A DNA stretch of 64,000 nt from Lucifuga dentata (Eukaryota; Chordata; Actinopteri; Ophidiiformes; Bythitidae): positions 1-64,000 of the forward strand of contig VXCM01005062.1 in assembly GCA_014773175.1 (NCBI GenBank). Reading direction: 5' to 3'. The notes beneath the pieces were generated by a model. It worked only from the letters and a program-made list of their open reading frames with translations, was not told where the DNA came from and searched no databases. Below, piece by piece: positions 46,069-57,670 of this stretch (within the stretch, counting starts at the first letter, position 1; each line of letters begins with the position of its first letter). The position numbers were made by a program, and so were the translations under genes.

Positions 46069-46770
46069 TAGGGCTGTCACAATGTCAGATTTTCACTACA
46101 CAATTATCGCAGCCAAAATCAAGATAATGATATTATCGCAATATCCATAGAAATTTGAAAAACAAATAAATAATAATAAATTCATCTTTAACTTTGTTTA
46201 TTTTGCATTTTGTCTCTTTTTTTGGCAAATAGACTCCAAATAGGAGTGTAGGAGGTGGAGAGAGTCTGTAACCAGAACTGTACAAAAGCTACAAAAACAG
46301 CAATTCCACCTTAAAGGATGGCGTAAAGGAACCAGATGACCTGATAAACAAAAGATCCACAAATCTAACAAATAACCAGGAGAGAGAAAATCCTGTCAAG
46401 TCCAACACCATGATAACTTAGCTTTAACAACACAACTAAGACTTCATGGAACATTTCCTGTTTCAGGGCTAGCAAGCTAACTGCTACTTCCTGTCTCTAC
46501 CGTGGTGAAATCTGCAGGATGATGGAGGTGAAGGTGGGAACAGGTTGGTGGTATCGCCCCCTTTAGCGGTTCCTGTTGATCAGCATTTCNGGGGGGGGGG
46601 GGGGGGGGGGGGGGGGGAGACAAAGCGAGAATGGAAAGAAACGGACATGATTTAAGAGGTGTTGGATTATTTACACTATACATATATCTGTGTATTATTA
46701 ACACAATATCAACATTTCATTTTTAAAATATCACAGTTAACATTAATACCGGCATACTGCGACACCCCCA
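46069..46770 (+). mobile_element. hAT-like TIR element TAGGGCTGTC, complete copy
   Basis: The ends TAGGGCTGTCAC and, reverse-complemented from the right, TGGGGGTGTCGC are inverted. The flanks GTGCAAGC (46061-46068) and GTGCAAAC (46771-46778) form an 8-bp target duplication with one mismatch, as for hAT. Subterminal blocks contain ATTATCG/ATATCG repeats. There is no transposase. A second, opposite copy lies at 58371-58896. Confidence 0.8.
46590..46617. repeat. poly-G tract with single-N gap
   Basis: N at 46590 followed by 27 G's. Capable of G-quadruplex formation, though such a homopolymer is also a typical sequencing artefact site. Confidence 0.9.
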
Positions 46771-46778
46771 GTGCAAAC

Positions 46779-49626
46779 AAACCACGCCACAATATTTTAT
46801 CAGTGTTGTTAGCTAAGCATCTGTATGCACTCTTATAATGTCATTCTGAACTATTTTTCCCAGTTCAGTCTAATATCCTCACCCTCCTTTTTCACCACCG
46901 CTTGTTCAAAATATACTGTGTATAGATATGCATCCAGTTAGCCAAACACACAGATCCTGAACTATCCTGAAAGCTTTGTTTTTGATTATTGATTAGTCCT
47001 ATTGTGAAATGGTGACATCAACACATTTGACTTACTCGCCGATACGCCTGATTAGACACACTCAGAAAGTATCAGGCTAGCAAGCAAGTCAGCTCAGGCC
47101 TGATGGCCAATCAGAGCACAGCAGGCCTTTCAGTAAGTGGCTGGAAAGAGACAAAGCCTAAAATGGCCTGTTTTCACTCAGTGAACTTTGAATGTTTCTG
47201 AACATTTTCTTCAGTCTGTGGCTGAACTAAACACACATTCTGTATTGTTCCTTGTACAAAGTCAGTCACTGTTACTCTACAATGATATTACTCCTGTCAT
47301 CTGTTTGCCGAAAACATTGGTGCAACCACCATCAAACTGAACAGGGTGTAATTTGTAACTCAGCCAACATCCGCTTCTCCAACCTCTTCATTAATATTTA
47401 CTGTCAAAATCCTTGTCTCTTCAGCATCTTTCCTTCATCATCCTTTGATGCTGGGTAAATATAATTTCATAGTTTTAATTCAAACAAGATGAGAATTTAG
47501 TGCCAAATCATTTTTGTTGTTTTTCACATCTTTATGAAGTGGGAAAAAGCAGATTTGGTCTTTGACCAGGCAGTTTCTGCTGCACAGTATATGGATAAGA
47601 TTCTCTCCAAGGTTTTCGCTGAGTAGCATTTGGACTCAAGATCCAAGTCAAAACAAATGAATTGTGGGGACAGCTGGAGCCAGGACGCTTCTATACTGGG
47701 TGATTTAGAGATGTTTAAGTGGGGAAAACCATATATTCCCCAGGCTTATACTGAACAAACATAGCCAATATGAGCTTTGCCAGATTGGTGGATGTTTAAC
47801 AATTTGAAAAATTAAATGTTGCAAGAATGCAGAAACAGTAATGAAGCTGTAGTGATGCACTTTGATGCACCTTTTTACTGTGTCTGCTCATCACCATGTC
47901 ATTCTGTGGACTGACAGTATTTTCTAACCATCTGTCTTGGGGTCATGGCAGCCAGCATGTGTGTGACATGTCTGTTCAGCTGTCTTCAGCTAATGCAGCC
48001 CTGCTGCACATGAGACCTGAGATAATCAATACTCTGTCAGACATACTTAGAGCACCTCCATGTTAAAGCAGCAGCTGGGAGGGTCTTCGCTGTCTCGGAC
48101 AGAAATGAAGCCACCAACCTCATGTCACCCAACAGCTCCATCTTAAAGACAAGGGTCACCACTATCCAGTTCTAATCTTCTCTGGCTTTAGAGAACAAAA
48201 AATAAAATAAAAATAAAAATGGCATTTACACTCAGGGGAGCCTCACACTGGTAGAAAGGCTGCTACACAATAATTGCAGGCAGGCTGGAAGGAGAGGAGA
48301 GATATGACAATATGAGACGGCAAATATATTTTCACTTTGTGTGGAGCAGGTTTTTTTTTTTTTTTTTTTTTTTTTACATGAAACACTTCAGAGAAAATGG
48401 TTACCAGTGGGGATCGTAACTGACTAATTTCTTTTGATGTGACTTTGCATCTATCTCTGTCCGGAAAATACTGTAATTTTACACTCAAATTGGCAAAGGT
48501 GTCCAGTCTGCAAAACAAACCCAGCAATAGAATACGGCATATTGTTAAAACTGCTTCTAAATCAGATTGCTCTTCTAAATGATCTGATGAATGTGTGCGT
48601 CCTGCTGCGAATGCTAAATGAACTCACACACTCCAGAACTGCAACTAAATCCCAAACACAGAGCTTTCTCATTTTGATCCATAAACCACTGTCAGGATTT
48701 TTCATCGCTTTTATGAGGATAGGACCGGTTTCATGCAAGCCTCCCATCTCAGCATTCTATAAGAGCACGTGCCTCATTATTGGGTTTCATCTCCCGCCAT
48801 ATTTTATCCTATGGGAAATCCATTGTTTCAGAATAAAAAGCATCTCATTTCACTCTCTGATTTGTTTACTTGGCTAATGGGACTGCAATGTCCTTTGTTG
48901 GGCCTTTGCAGAGCGTGACAGAGCTCTGCTGTATAGCAGAGAGGCTGAATCTCACCATTTGATATCAGGGAGGCTTTCATGCTGATTTAATGACTCTTTG
49001 CTAGCTGACATAATTGCACTTTCAGATTTTTAATAAGAATTTTTATATAATAAGGGAGTAATGTGCAATGTCGTGAACACCACTTCTTACAAATGCTTTC
49101 ATTTTTAACTATAATAATAATAGTAGTAATTACAAAGATAATGTGCTCTAATTGCTTGGAGGGGATAAATTACTTTTTTTTTCACACTAATCCCATATCT
49201 GCTAGCAGCCTTCTCCTTCTCCCATTGTCTGCTCTTGCAACAGGTTGCGTCAGATATTAAAGGAATATTTGAACATACAAACAAGCTGTTGGACTTATGC
49301 TGTATCACCAGTGCTGGCATTCATAAAAACGCATCTCAAACTATACTGCCAAGATCATTTTCTGTCACACAGTTATCACAAACTCTTTACAGTTTATATC
49401 AGCTTGTATGCTGTAGTTGTGTTAATCCACATCCAAATAATGTGCTGTCATTATCTTTTGTACCACTTAACTGCTGTGATACTGTATAGCCTGAAGCTGT
49501 TTTTTGTTTGCTCATTTACATTATGAGATCGTGCAGAGCAGAAAGTGAGGAAGGAGATAGCTCGGCTCTGCCACATCGTCTAAGTGGTTTTCACTAGATT
49601 ACAGTAGCAACTGGATTGTTTAGTCT
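46779..49626. other. unique sequence; 48540-49040 is a conserved-element candidate
   Basis: No gene is seen. Poly-T lies at 48351-48375. 48540-49040 is complex and repeat-free. A 111-codon plus frame at 48542-48877 has no domain and is not called. Confidence 0.35.
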
Positions 49627-49956
49627 AAAGCCATGACCACACATGTACAACCTGAATCCCATCTTTTGCTCATGACACGTTAGATTTGCTTCCTGAAGAT
49701 GTTTAACCCGCTGATCATATTTTTAAATAGTTATCTCATCTTAGTCTATTGAAGCATTTTGTTCACATTTGTCTTAGAAATGTGCGCATGTGTAGCTGCA
49801 TCCTGCTACTACAGGTCAAAGGTCAAAGCCGTGTAAATCCAGGTATCAGATATGAGCAGCTTAAAAAAGAAAATGTAAATATGCTGAACAAAAAAATCGG
49901 ATACAGGCAAAACATCGGAATTGAGCATCAAAACTTGTCATGTAAATCCAGCCTTA
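49627..49956. mobile_element. TIR element AAGGCTGGATT family, internally deleted copy
   Basis: It aligns with the first about 80 and last about 260 bases of 14915-15682, with the middle missing. The core CTACAGGTCAAAGGTCAAAG and the A-rich block ATGTAAATATGCTGAACAAA are preserved. Confidence 0.8.
49813..49825 (+). promoter_or_regulatory. perfect DR1 nuclear-receptor element, second copy
   Basis: AGGTCA A AGGTCA as at 15543-15555, in the same position of the same TIR family. A transposon-borne potential binding site; function untested. Confidence 0.5.
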
Positions 49957-50149
49957 AAGACATTTCATCACTTATCCAATTAGCTTCAGGTCTGAGTCAG
50001 TAGTGAGCAGTAAACAGGCATTTACCCCTACCCCTATGCAAACTCAACTGTTTAAAAAATTCATAGGTGCCTACCGCAATTAAAATTTTAAACAATGCTG
50101 GTTGAGGCTGTGGGGTTATGCAATGGCTTCATGATGCTCTTATCGCTTT

Positions 50150-50345
50150 TTATTATATCACTGGTTGTGTATATATGCAATATGTGTAATGTGTAATATG
50201 TATAATTTGTGCAGTATGTGTAACGTGCAACTTGGGTTGTGATTTTCTACAAGAGGTGGTTATACCTGTGCAGCATTTGAGTCCAAAACAATTTCCCCGC
50301 GGACAATAAAGTAAATCATATCGTATTGTATCGTATTTATATTGT
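50150..50345 (+). mobile_element. LINE 3' tail (L2/Rex1-like)
   Basis: AATTTCCCCGCGGACAATAA followed by AGTAAATC and an ATCGT/ATTGT-rich tail is the usual end of fish L2/Rex1-type LINEs. The upstream part is too diverged to read. Confidence 0.55.
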
Positions 50346-50615
50346 GTGAGTTGTTCACACCTCGGGCCAGGTGACTCCTTATTCACATGAAAGGGTTGTT
50401 GGAGTCGACTCCAAATGACACTTTAAAGACTGTCATATGACATATGTATTGTATATTCAACAGCAACCAAACAATATGTATAACAACCATTTACCAATAG
50501 AAAATATAAAAGTCCCTGTTTTTAGTACCAAAGAAGTGCCAAAGGTTTAGAACTGTGGAAAAGGGCCTTTACATCACATTTTGTTTGTGGTGTCCCACCC
50601 TAAAGATAATTTCTA

Positions 50616-50710
50616 TTTAAGTTTTTAAGTTTCAAGTTTTCAAAGTTTTATTTGTTATGTGCAGCAATACAAGTACAGCAGCAGTGAAATGCTTTTTCTG
50701 GTTTCCTGGT
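50616..50710 (-). mobile_element. LINE 3'-end-like fragment, minus orientation
   Basis: CAAGTTTTCAAAGTTTTATT, then CAATACAAGTACAGCAGCAG and TGAAATGC, matches the inverted tail pattern of fish LINEs. Short, so only moderately supported. Confidence 0.4.
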
Positions 50711-51747
50711 TTTCCTGTATTGTAAACTGTAATAAATCAGCAGTCATAGCCAAGCTATCATTTGTCTGATGGGGCTGGTTTTGGGAGTTGAGGAAAAGAA
50801 GGTCTTTTTTTTTTTTCATGTTAAGGGGTGTAAGAGGACGTAACTTTGAACTACTGCTAGGTATCCAATGAACATGAGTGATACAGTCAAAATCTGACAA
50901 AATTAAACTTTAGTCCAGTTAATGGAGATGCTAACTTGGCATAAGAACAACGCTTAGGCTTTTTAGAAAACACATTGCTTGAGTTGTGGTGTCAGAATAA
51001 AAAAGGCCTTTCTCTGCATCAGTCCTCACAGGGTGAAATCCACAGTGTTTTGTTTATACAATATCAGAGGTGCCTGCGCCTTAATCTCAGTAAAGAGGAC
51101 CATTGGACTGAATTATCTGTATGATTGCCCTTTAGAACTGCTGTCAGTGCTATTCTCCTTATCCAGCTTCTCAAAGCCTCTCTCCCTGCAAGAAGTCTAT
51201 GTGAGGGGAATACAATGCAAGCAGTTCAGATGCCACAAAAGGGCATTGCATTAAAAAGCCATACCTCTGCTGTGTGACCTTTGGCTGTGCTGGGGAGGTC
51301 GGTTCAATCCCTGTGGACACCCAGTCAGCTTCAGTCAAGTGAACGGAATAGATTCTAAACCTGTGATCTGAGGTGCGCACGTAAGCGAGCGCCCAACTGG
51401 CACTTCATTGTTTTCCTCATTAATACCTGTGAATGTATAGATACTGAAAGTGTGGAAATGTGCAAAGCCTTCCACCTGGATACGAGTCAGATATAAATGA
51501 ATGCGAACGCAAATGTTTAACCTTTGCTGTCTGCTGTGATGAATACATTCCTTCTTATTTTATAATTCTATTCTGGAGATGTGTTTTCAGCAATGTTACA
51601 ATCCTGGGTCATATTGTGTTTATACTGTATTGTTTTTTATTGCAAACTGTCCCTCTCCAGAGCATATACTGTGCATTGTGTGGCTCTATGTGTATGTGTG
51701 TGCATATGTGAGCATGCGCGTGGCTGTCAGTGAAGCAGGTGTGTCGT
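50711..51747. other. unique sequence, no gene recognised
   Basis: Complex sequence at 51020-51240. A B-box-like GGTTCAATCC at about 51300 lacks a proper A box, so no tRNA or SINE is called. Confidence 0.4.
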
Positions 51748-51860
51748 CTGCTGATTGGCTGCCTGAGACGGTTACTGAGAGCTGTCACTGGTCCGCACTT
51801 CTCCACTCCCAGGTATAAAAAGCCAGAAGACGTGTCTGCCGGTGTGACGCCTCACTACTC
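51748..51860 (+). promoter_or_regulatory. candidate RNA polymerase II promoter (CCAAT/TATA)
   Basis: An inverted CCAAT box (ATTGG, 51754-51758) lies about 55 bp upstream of TATAAAAA (51814-51821). A TCACTAC initiator-like site is at about 51852. The first ATG downstream (51881) opens only 24 codons, so no product is predicted. It could be a real promoter, part of a retroelement LTR, or chance. Confidence 0.35.
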
Positions 51861-51985
51861 GGTCCTGCTCTCAACGCTCCATGCAGCTTTGTTCTCTGCT
51901 CTGTTACCATTGTGTTAGATTGTTTGTGACGAGAAACTTTGTCATGAGTACTTAGTACTAACTCTGTGATTCTGTGTCATATTTC

Positions 51986-51986
51986 G

Positions 51987-52054
<68 letters not shown>

Positions 52055-52055
52055 N

Positions 52056-52116
<61 letters not shown>
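51986..52116. repeat. (CT)n(GT)n microsatellite duplicated around a single N
   Basis: CT then GT units, N at 52055, then CT then GT units again. The same pattern as the other gap duplications, so probably one locus counted twice. Confidence 0.9.
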
Positions 52117-52118
<2 letters not shown>

Positions 52119-52471
52119 AATCCACTTTCTTTAGTCATACCTTAAAACCTGTACTTCCTTTGTTTTAGCAGAGGTGAGAAGCCATTTTTATTTCTGTACA
52201 TCGTTTTTTTATAGGAAGTTTGGTGAAGTTTGTTTCATGTCTGTTTTTCTTTTTGTTTAGAGGTTATCCTAGAATGTCTAGTGATTATTGGTTCCTGTTT
52301 TGGCATTGCTCCCCCTAATCCTGTGTCAGGAAAAATAAGCGTTACCGTATATACTGGAGTATAAACCGATCTCATGTGTAATCTCATGATTTTGATCTGC
52401 AAATTTAGATTTTTAAATAAACCCGTATATAAGCCGGCCCCCTGATGTTGTTCCATCCATTTATTTGTTTA

Positions 52472-52598
52472 GCAAATTACCTGTTTTTCTGGGTGTTGTC
52501 ATAGTATTCCTCTGATTTTCTGAAAATAATCCATNGCAAATTACCTGTTTTTCTGGGTGTTGTCATAGTATTCCTCTGATTTTCTGAAAATAATCCAT
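52472..52598. repeat. 63-bp direct duplication around a single-N gap (artefact)
   Basis: 52472-52534 and 52536-52598 are identical, with N at 52535. Confidence 0.9.
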
Positions 52599-53130
52599 GT
52601 ACCACTAAACAGCTGCTGTAACCGACATTAGCTGACATTAACTTTTCTGGACTCCTCTTCCTCATCTGAATTGTCAAACAGTTCATTCCAGTCATGCTCT
52701 GTGTAGCGTGTCTTGACACGTTACACACATGATGCTCTTTTCCTCTTCTGAGTCTTGTCGTTTCCATTCTGTGTTGTATCTTATCTCAAGCTTCTTGCTA
52801 AAAAAAAAGCACAAAACATGCTGAATGAGAATACCAAACATCGGTACCGTACCGGTATATAAAACAGCACTTCTATAAGGTTGTCTCTGATTGGCCCATT
52901 CTTTTGTCTTTGACCAATCACAACAGCGCTTAGTGGCTTCAGCAAAATGTGCTGATAAGATGTTTAGTCAGGAAATATCTCATTCTAAGGTATGATTTAA
53001 ACTATTTTCATGGGTAGTGGTAATGGTAGTATTTCCACCCCTGGAAATTTCCTTCTCTGGGATCAAATCTTAATTTCTCATGTATAAGCCGACCCCCGAT
53101 TTACTTTGTAACATTTGGCAATTTGACACA

Positions 53131-53333
53131 AAAACTGCTGCTAGAACTATCTATTGATTTTAAAATTTTATATATATTATTGCAGATTTGTTAACTGTAT
53201 GCACACAAGCACTTTTTATGTTTGACAAATTGTATTTTTTTAACTGCTATTTTGAGAGTCAATGCAACAAAATTTCGTTCTAGTGCACTGTTTTTTACAT
53301 GTGTCCTTGAATGACAATAAAGTTATCTATCTA
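53131..53333 (+). mobile_element. LINE 3' end inserted in the pogo-like element
   Basis: It interrupts the conserved ATTTGGTAATAAAAAC of the host family. It ends with AATTTCGTTCTAGTGCACTG, then GAATGACAATAAAGTTATCT and (ATCT)n, the usual end of fish CR1/Rex1/L2-type LINEs. Confidence 0.65.
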
Positions 53334-53371
53334 TCAATAAAAACTTGGCTTATACTCAAGTATATACGGTA

Positions 53372-54862
53372 CTTCAAGCTACAGTCTTCGAAGTTGCTGG
53401 TCATCCTTGGGAGCAGGGACGAGATAAAGGTTTCACCACAGCACATTCTATGTTACTGCTCTGGTTCCTAGCCCAGAACATAACAGTAATAATTCATTTT
53501 TTGCTGATTAGAGAATTGAGTGTAATTACAGTAACAGAGTTATAAATTGCATTGGTGTGCATAAAAACACTGGAATGTCTTGATAACAACTTTAGCACAA
53601 TTCTCTGTCTGGTCTAATGCATAGGTGCTTATTTGCCACATATTACATTGCTACCATTAGGAACTTTAGTTCAGATTGGTCAGCTAAAGACAAATCTTAC
53701 CACCAGACCCAACCAGACCCAGTCAGAAGCCCTACTGCTGCATTCCTCCCATTCTCTCCACCAACTATGGAACAATCGTCGGTTTGAATTGATATTGATA
53801 ATGCATCTCTGTCTCTTGGTATTCCAAAATGGAGGATGAAAGAACTGCACTTAACTGTAATGAAGAAACATTTCAGCCTCTTAACCAATGAATCATCATG
53901 GGATGTGAAAGATATGAATGAGATGTGAATGAGGAGGGATGGAGAGAAGGAATTGTAAAAGCCAAAAAATGAGATCATCTTTGCTGAGCCTTTTTCATCC
54001 TATAGCAAAATGCGATAACATTCCAAACGCTCAAGTACAAACGATTGGCTGATGTAATGGACATGACTCTGTCTCCTTTGACAACTAAAATATGTCCTTG
54101 TTCAAACTGCACCTCAGTTATTTGAACCTATTCAAGCAGTCTGGGTGAATTGGAACTATTTTACGCACCAAAAGCCTATTGAAGATATCTGAAGTATCCA
54201 TTTTAACCTTGACAATGGCCTTTATAAACTTACTATTTAGGGATTACGTTTCATAAAGTATTTGGCTTTTGCCGATTGAGATGTAGAAGCTGCTGTCAGC
54301 TACACTTTATTCTTTTAGCCACTTAGCCAGTACTCATCCACTTTCAAATTAGAGAAAGCATTCAGTTGGTGTCTTGTTCTTGTTAGCATAATTGTTTCTT
54401 TTAATTCATCTCTGAAGAAAGTTTCTGAATCCCATATGATCACACAAACACCCCCACCTCTCTGCACTTATGCTGATGAAAGAATCCAACAGAAATCCCA
54501 CAGCTAAACTCAGTGCAGCATCTTGAGATGGTTTTGGCTGGAACCGGTGGGCAAACAGAGAAAAAATGCTACCGGTCGACTCTACCTGTTGGCTTGAAGC
54601 AGCACCATCAGCCTGAACTTTGCCTCTTATGCTTTCCCTCGGCGTTGGACTCTGAGTCATACAAATTCTGCTATGACTCTGTCTCTTGTTATGTAATAAT
54701 GTAATAATTATGTTTTTCACTGTGCATAGTGTGAAGACGGCTGTCCAAAATGCTGTCAGCCATGATAGCAGGATGACAAACAAAATGCAAGTTTCCGCTA
54801 AACGCTATTCTGTTCTGTTACTTATGTAATGTGTTGATGTCAACATGTAACATGATTGAATT

Positions 54863-54863
<1 letters not shown>
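53372..54863. other. unique sequence, no gene recognised
   Basis: A 125-codon minus frame at 54406-54783 has a hydrophobic start but no recognisable family, and is not called. Confidence 0.4.
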
Positions 54864-54900
<37 letters not shown>

Positions 54901-54910
54901 GAGAGAGAGA
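54864..54910. repeat. (GA)n microsatellite
   Basis: About 23 GA units with one T interruption. Confidence 0.95.
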
Positions 54911-54980
54911 ACAGAAATTGACTCTTGAGGAAGAAGCGCAGTGCCACTAAAACTAAGCAAACACATTTTTGCAAAGAACA

Positions 54981-55608
54981 TTATGCTGCGTTCAACAGAC
55001 CTCAGAATTCAGATTTTTCTGACTTCCTACTTGGAAAAATGCGTTGGAACGGCACTTGAAGTCGGAGCTCCAACTNTCAGATTTTTCTGACTTCCTACTT
55101 GGAAAAATGCGTTGGAACGGCACTTGAAGTCGGAGCTCCAACTGGGAAACTCGGACCAAAATTATCTAACCCGACTTCATGAGTATGACATCACTCAACA
55201 TGGCAGCGCCATGGAAGCGAGCTTTGTGAATGGAAACAATCAGCTAAAAGGTGAATAAAGTATTTTTTCTTGCATGAAATTGAAATAAAAAAGTCAACAT
55301 ATATCGCCAAGTTAACTATCTATAGTGTATAATTGTTTGCCATTGATACGCAAGTGTAAATCATTTCAGAATATTACTTCTCAATGTTTAAACACATTGA
55401 TTAATATCATTGTAAAACAACACAACCAGACAGTCCTATAGTCTAACTTTACTTTAGTTAGCGTTTATTACTACGTTTAATTTTATAGTATTTATTGGTG
55501 TTCAGCCATGCTTTTTACTTTACATTTGTCTGCAATGGTTTGAGGTTGGAAGTTGGAACTTCCGACTGGGAAAAATCCGACTTCCAAGGTCTGTTGAACG
55601 CAGCATAA
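54981..55608. mobile_element. TIR element with 22-bp perfect ends TTATGCTGCGTTCA
   Basis: The left TTATGCTGCGTTCAACAGAC(CT) equals the reverse complement of the right end. CCGACTTC/GAAGTCGG-type motifs repeat just inside both ends. Non-coding. The family is common in fish, but the superfamily is not fixed by a target duplication here. It contains a gap artefact at 55076. Confidence 0.85.
55009..55143. repeat. 67-bp direct duplication around a single-N gap (artefact)
   Basis: 55009-55075 and 55077-55143 are identical, with N at 55076. Confidence 0.9.
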
Positions 55609-56729
55609 GTTCTTCATAACACAAGCATTCAGACTAGTAAATGGTTAAAACAGAAGAAAAATTTAACCATGATGTCCTATGTAGAAACTTAATGTTGAAT
55701 CACGTCTATATTTTCACTGGTCTGCCCAGTGGGCTTTAACATCACTGCTGGCCACTTGAAGACATATTTTAACATTTCTCTCCTTTCTCTCCTCGTCGAT
55801 GTATTTCATTACACAGTTAAGATTTCCTGCCACAACTTGTGACCTCCACACAGAGCAGCAGCTTGCACAGAATCAAAGGCAGAGGAGATGTTAATTACTC
55901 TCTTAGCTGTTCAGCACCAGATATGAGGTTAGAATGGGTGAGAAGGGATATCGCGAAGCAATGCAATTTAGTGTTCCATTCAGCATGCCTAGTCTGATTT
56001 GACACAAGAATTTAATATAGAAAATTACAATGAATCTCCAGCATCTCTGCTGGGTGTGATACGATGCTTCCCTGTTGGAAAGTGTTGGAAAAAAATTGTA
56101 CCTGTATGTGTCCAGCAGAAAAGGGGAGAGATGGGGAAGGGAAGCGATTATGAATAAATGGCACACATGCTATACTTAGACACGTTTGTATGTTTGTATA
56201 CACTATATGCATGTATGTGTGGGTGAGTGGGAGTTTTAATTAAATGTGCAGCATGTGCGTGTTAGTTAAAGTGGGCTGGGGTGATGCAGGAGAGGTCCTG
56301 CTGGGGAGCAGGAACCAGGGAAAACATCTGGTCTTCATCAGACAGGATCAGACACGGGCCGGGAGCGTGCTGGCAGATGGTGGAGAGGTCTCTACACAAT
56401 AGGGAAAGCCCACTNCAGACACGGGCCGGGAGCGTGCTGGCAGATGGTGGAGAGGTCTCTACACAATAGGGAAAGCCCACTCCGATCAACACAGCACCAT
56501 TACCTCCCACCCTCCATACGCATCTACACACAGACGCACACATGTACATGCTGACAATACACATAAACACCAGAGAGCAATAGAGATGGAAACACACTTA
56601 TATGTAAATCTTAAGTATTTTAGCCCAAAGGAAAAACAAGATAAATTGCTCATCATTATTTCATTTCTCTTTGGAGTAAAACCAAACACCTAACCTGGCC
56701 TGTACTCTGGTACCGTGGGTGTGGGCAGA
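55609..56729. other. unique sequence with one gap artefact
   Basis: Nothing gene-like is seen apart from the duplication at 56349-56481. Confidence 0.45.
56349..56481. repeat. 66-bp direct duplication around a single-N gap (artefact)
   Basis: 56349-56414 and 56416-56481 are identical, with N at 56415. Confidence 0.9.
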
Positions 56730-57670
56730 GTGGAGGCAGACTCTCTGACTTCTTCCCAGTGAATCTGGGGTTCATCAGGGATGTGTTCTGCATGGACTGG
56801 GTGTTGGGAAGAGTCGTGGCATCCAGCGACTAGGGTGTATTCATTGGTGGGGAAAGGTTTACTGACCTTGACTTTGCTGATGATGCTGTGATCTTTGAGG
56901 AGTCGATGGATGTTCTGGTAGGAGAAGCTGAGAGAGGAATCGAAGTGTCTGGGTTTGCTGGATCAAGACTAAGATCCAGGCTTTCAATGACTTCTTGGAC
57001 TCAGCCATCAGCATTGTGTCTGTATGCAGGGAGAGTGTCGGACTTGTTAAGATTCAGCTACCTCAGCAGTGACATCCATGTCTCTGGGAGCTCGTCCTAT
57101 GAGGTTGAGAGACGTCTGGGGTGGGCCTGTGGGGTCATGGAGTCACTGGACAGGGGTGTATGGTGCTGCCAATATCTCTGCAAGAAGACGAAGGTCCAAG
57201 TCTTAGAGTCCTGGTGCTCCTGGTCTAACTTTATGGTTCTGAGACCTGGATGTTAACCAGTGACCTGAGATGACGACTGGATGTCTTCGGTACTCGTCTC
57301 TCTGGAGAATTCTTGGGTACCACTGGTCTGACTTTGTGTTGAACGAGTGTTTTTTTCAAGAGGCCTGGATGAGACGATTACCAGCATTGTGAGGGAGCGC
57401 CAGTTACGACACTAAGACCATGTGGTGTGTTTTCCTGAGAATGATCCAGTATCACATGCCTCACTGCTGAGGACCTCGGTGACTGGACCAGGCTGAGGGG
57501 ATGGCACCTAACACCTGGCTGCAGCAAATGGATGGGTACCTCCATGAGATGAGGATGGACCACGTGTCTGCCAGTATAGTTGCCAACCAGGACCTGGGGG
57601 GCGTTTCTGTCGCATGGTGGATGACCTGGTGGATACCTGGTGGATGACGAGCAGCCCAGCGCATGCTCCT
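56730..57670 (+). pseudogene. LINE reverse transcriptase pseudogene with FADD box
   Basis: MDWVLGRVVASSD at about 56792-56831 is followed, after a stop, by FTDLDFADDAVIF; the catalytic FADD lies at 56873-56884, both Asp intact. ESMDVLVGEAERGIEVSGF continues the palm. After frame changes, SYLSSDIHVSGSSSYEVERR and GVMESLDRGVWCCQYLCKKT (about 57055-57200) are the segment after the active site, and further decayed pieces run to about 57670. Upstream fingers and endonuclease are missing. The family is a LINE common in fish, but I do not assign the clade. Stops and shifts show it is dead. Confidence 0.75.

Larger units (their letters stand above)
52343..53371 (-). mobile_element. pogo-like TIR element, copy 5, longest
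   Basis: Ends TACCGTATATACTGGAGTAT and GTATATACGGTA. It carries about 130 bp (52712-52840) absent from copies 1 and 3, next to the acidic-tail block, which may be leftover transposase sequence. It also holds a LINE tail inserted at about 53131-53333. A gap artefact lies at 52535. Confidence 0.8.

Noticed and set aside
48542..48877. 111-codon plus-strand frame
   Set aside because: No motif; better explained as chance opening in complex non-coding sequence.
51280..51330. tRNA gene or tRNA-derived SINE suggested by GGTTCAATCC
   Set aside because: The only A-box-like sequence is about 16 bp upstream, too close, and no cloverleaf can be drawn.
54406..54783. 125-codon minus-strand frame with hydrophobic N-terminus
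   Set aside because: No family resemblance; the hydrophobic start is short and unsupported.
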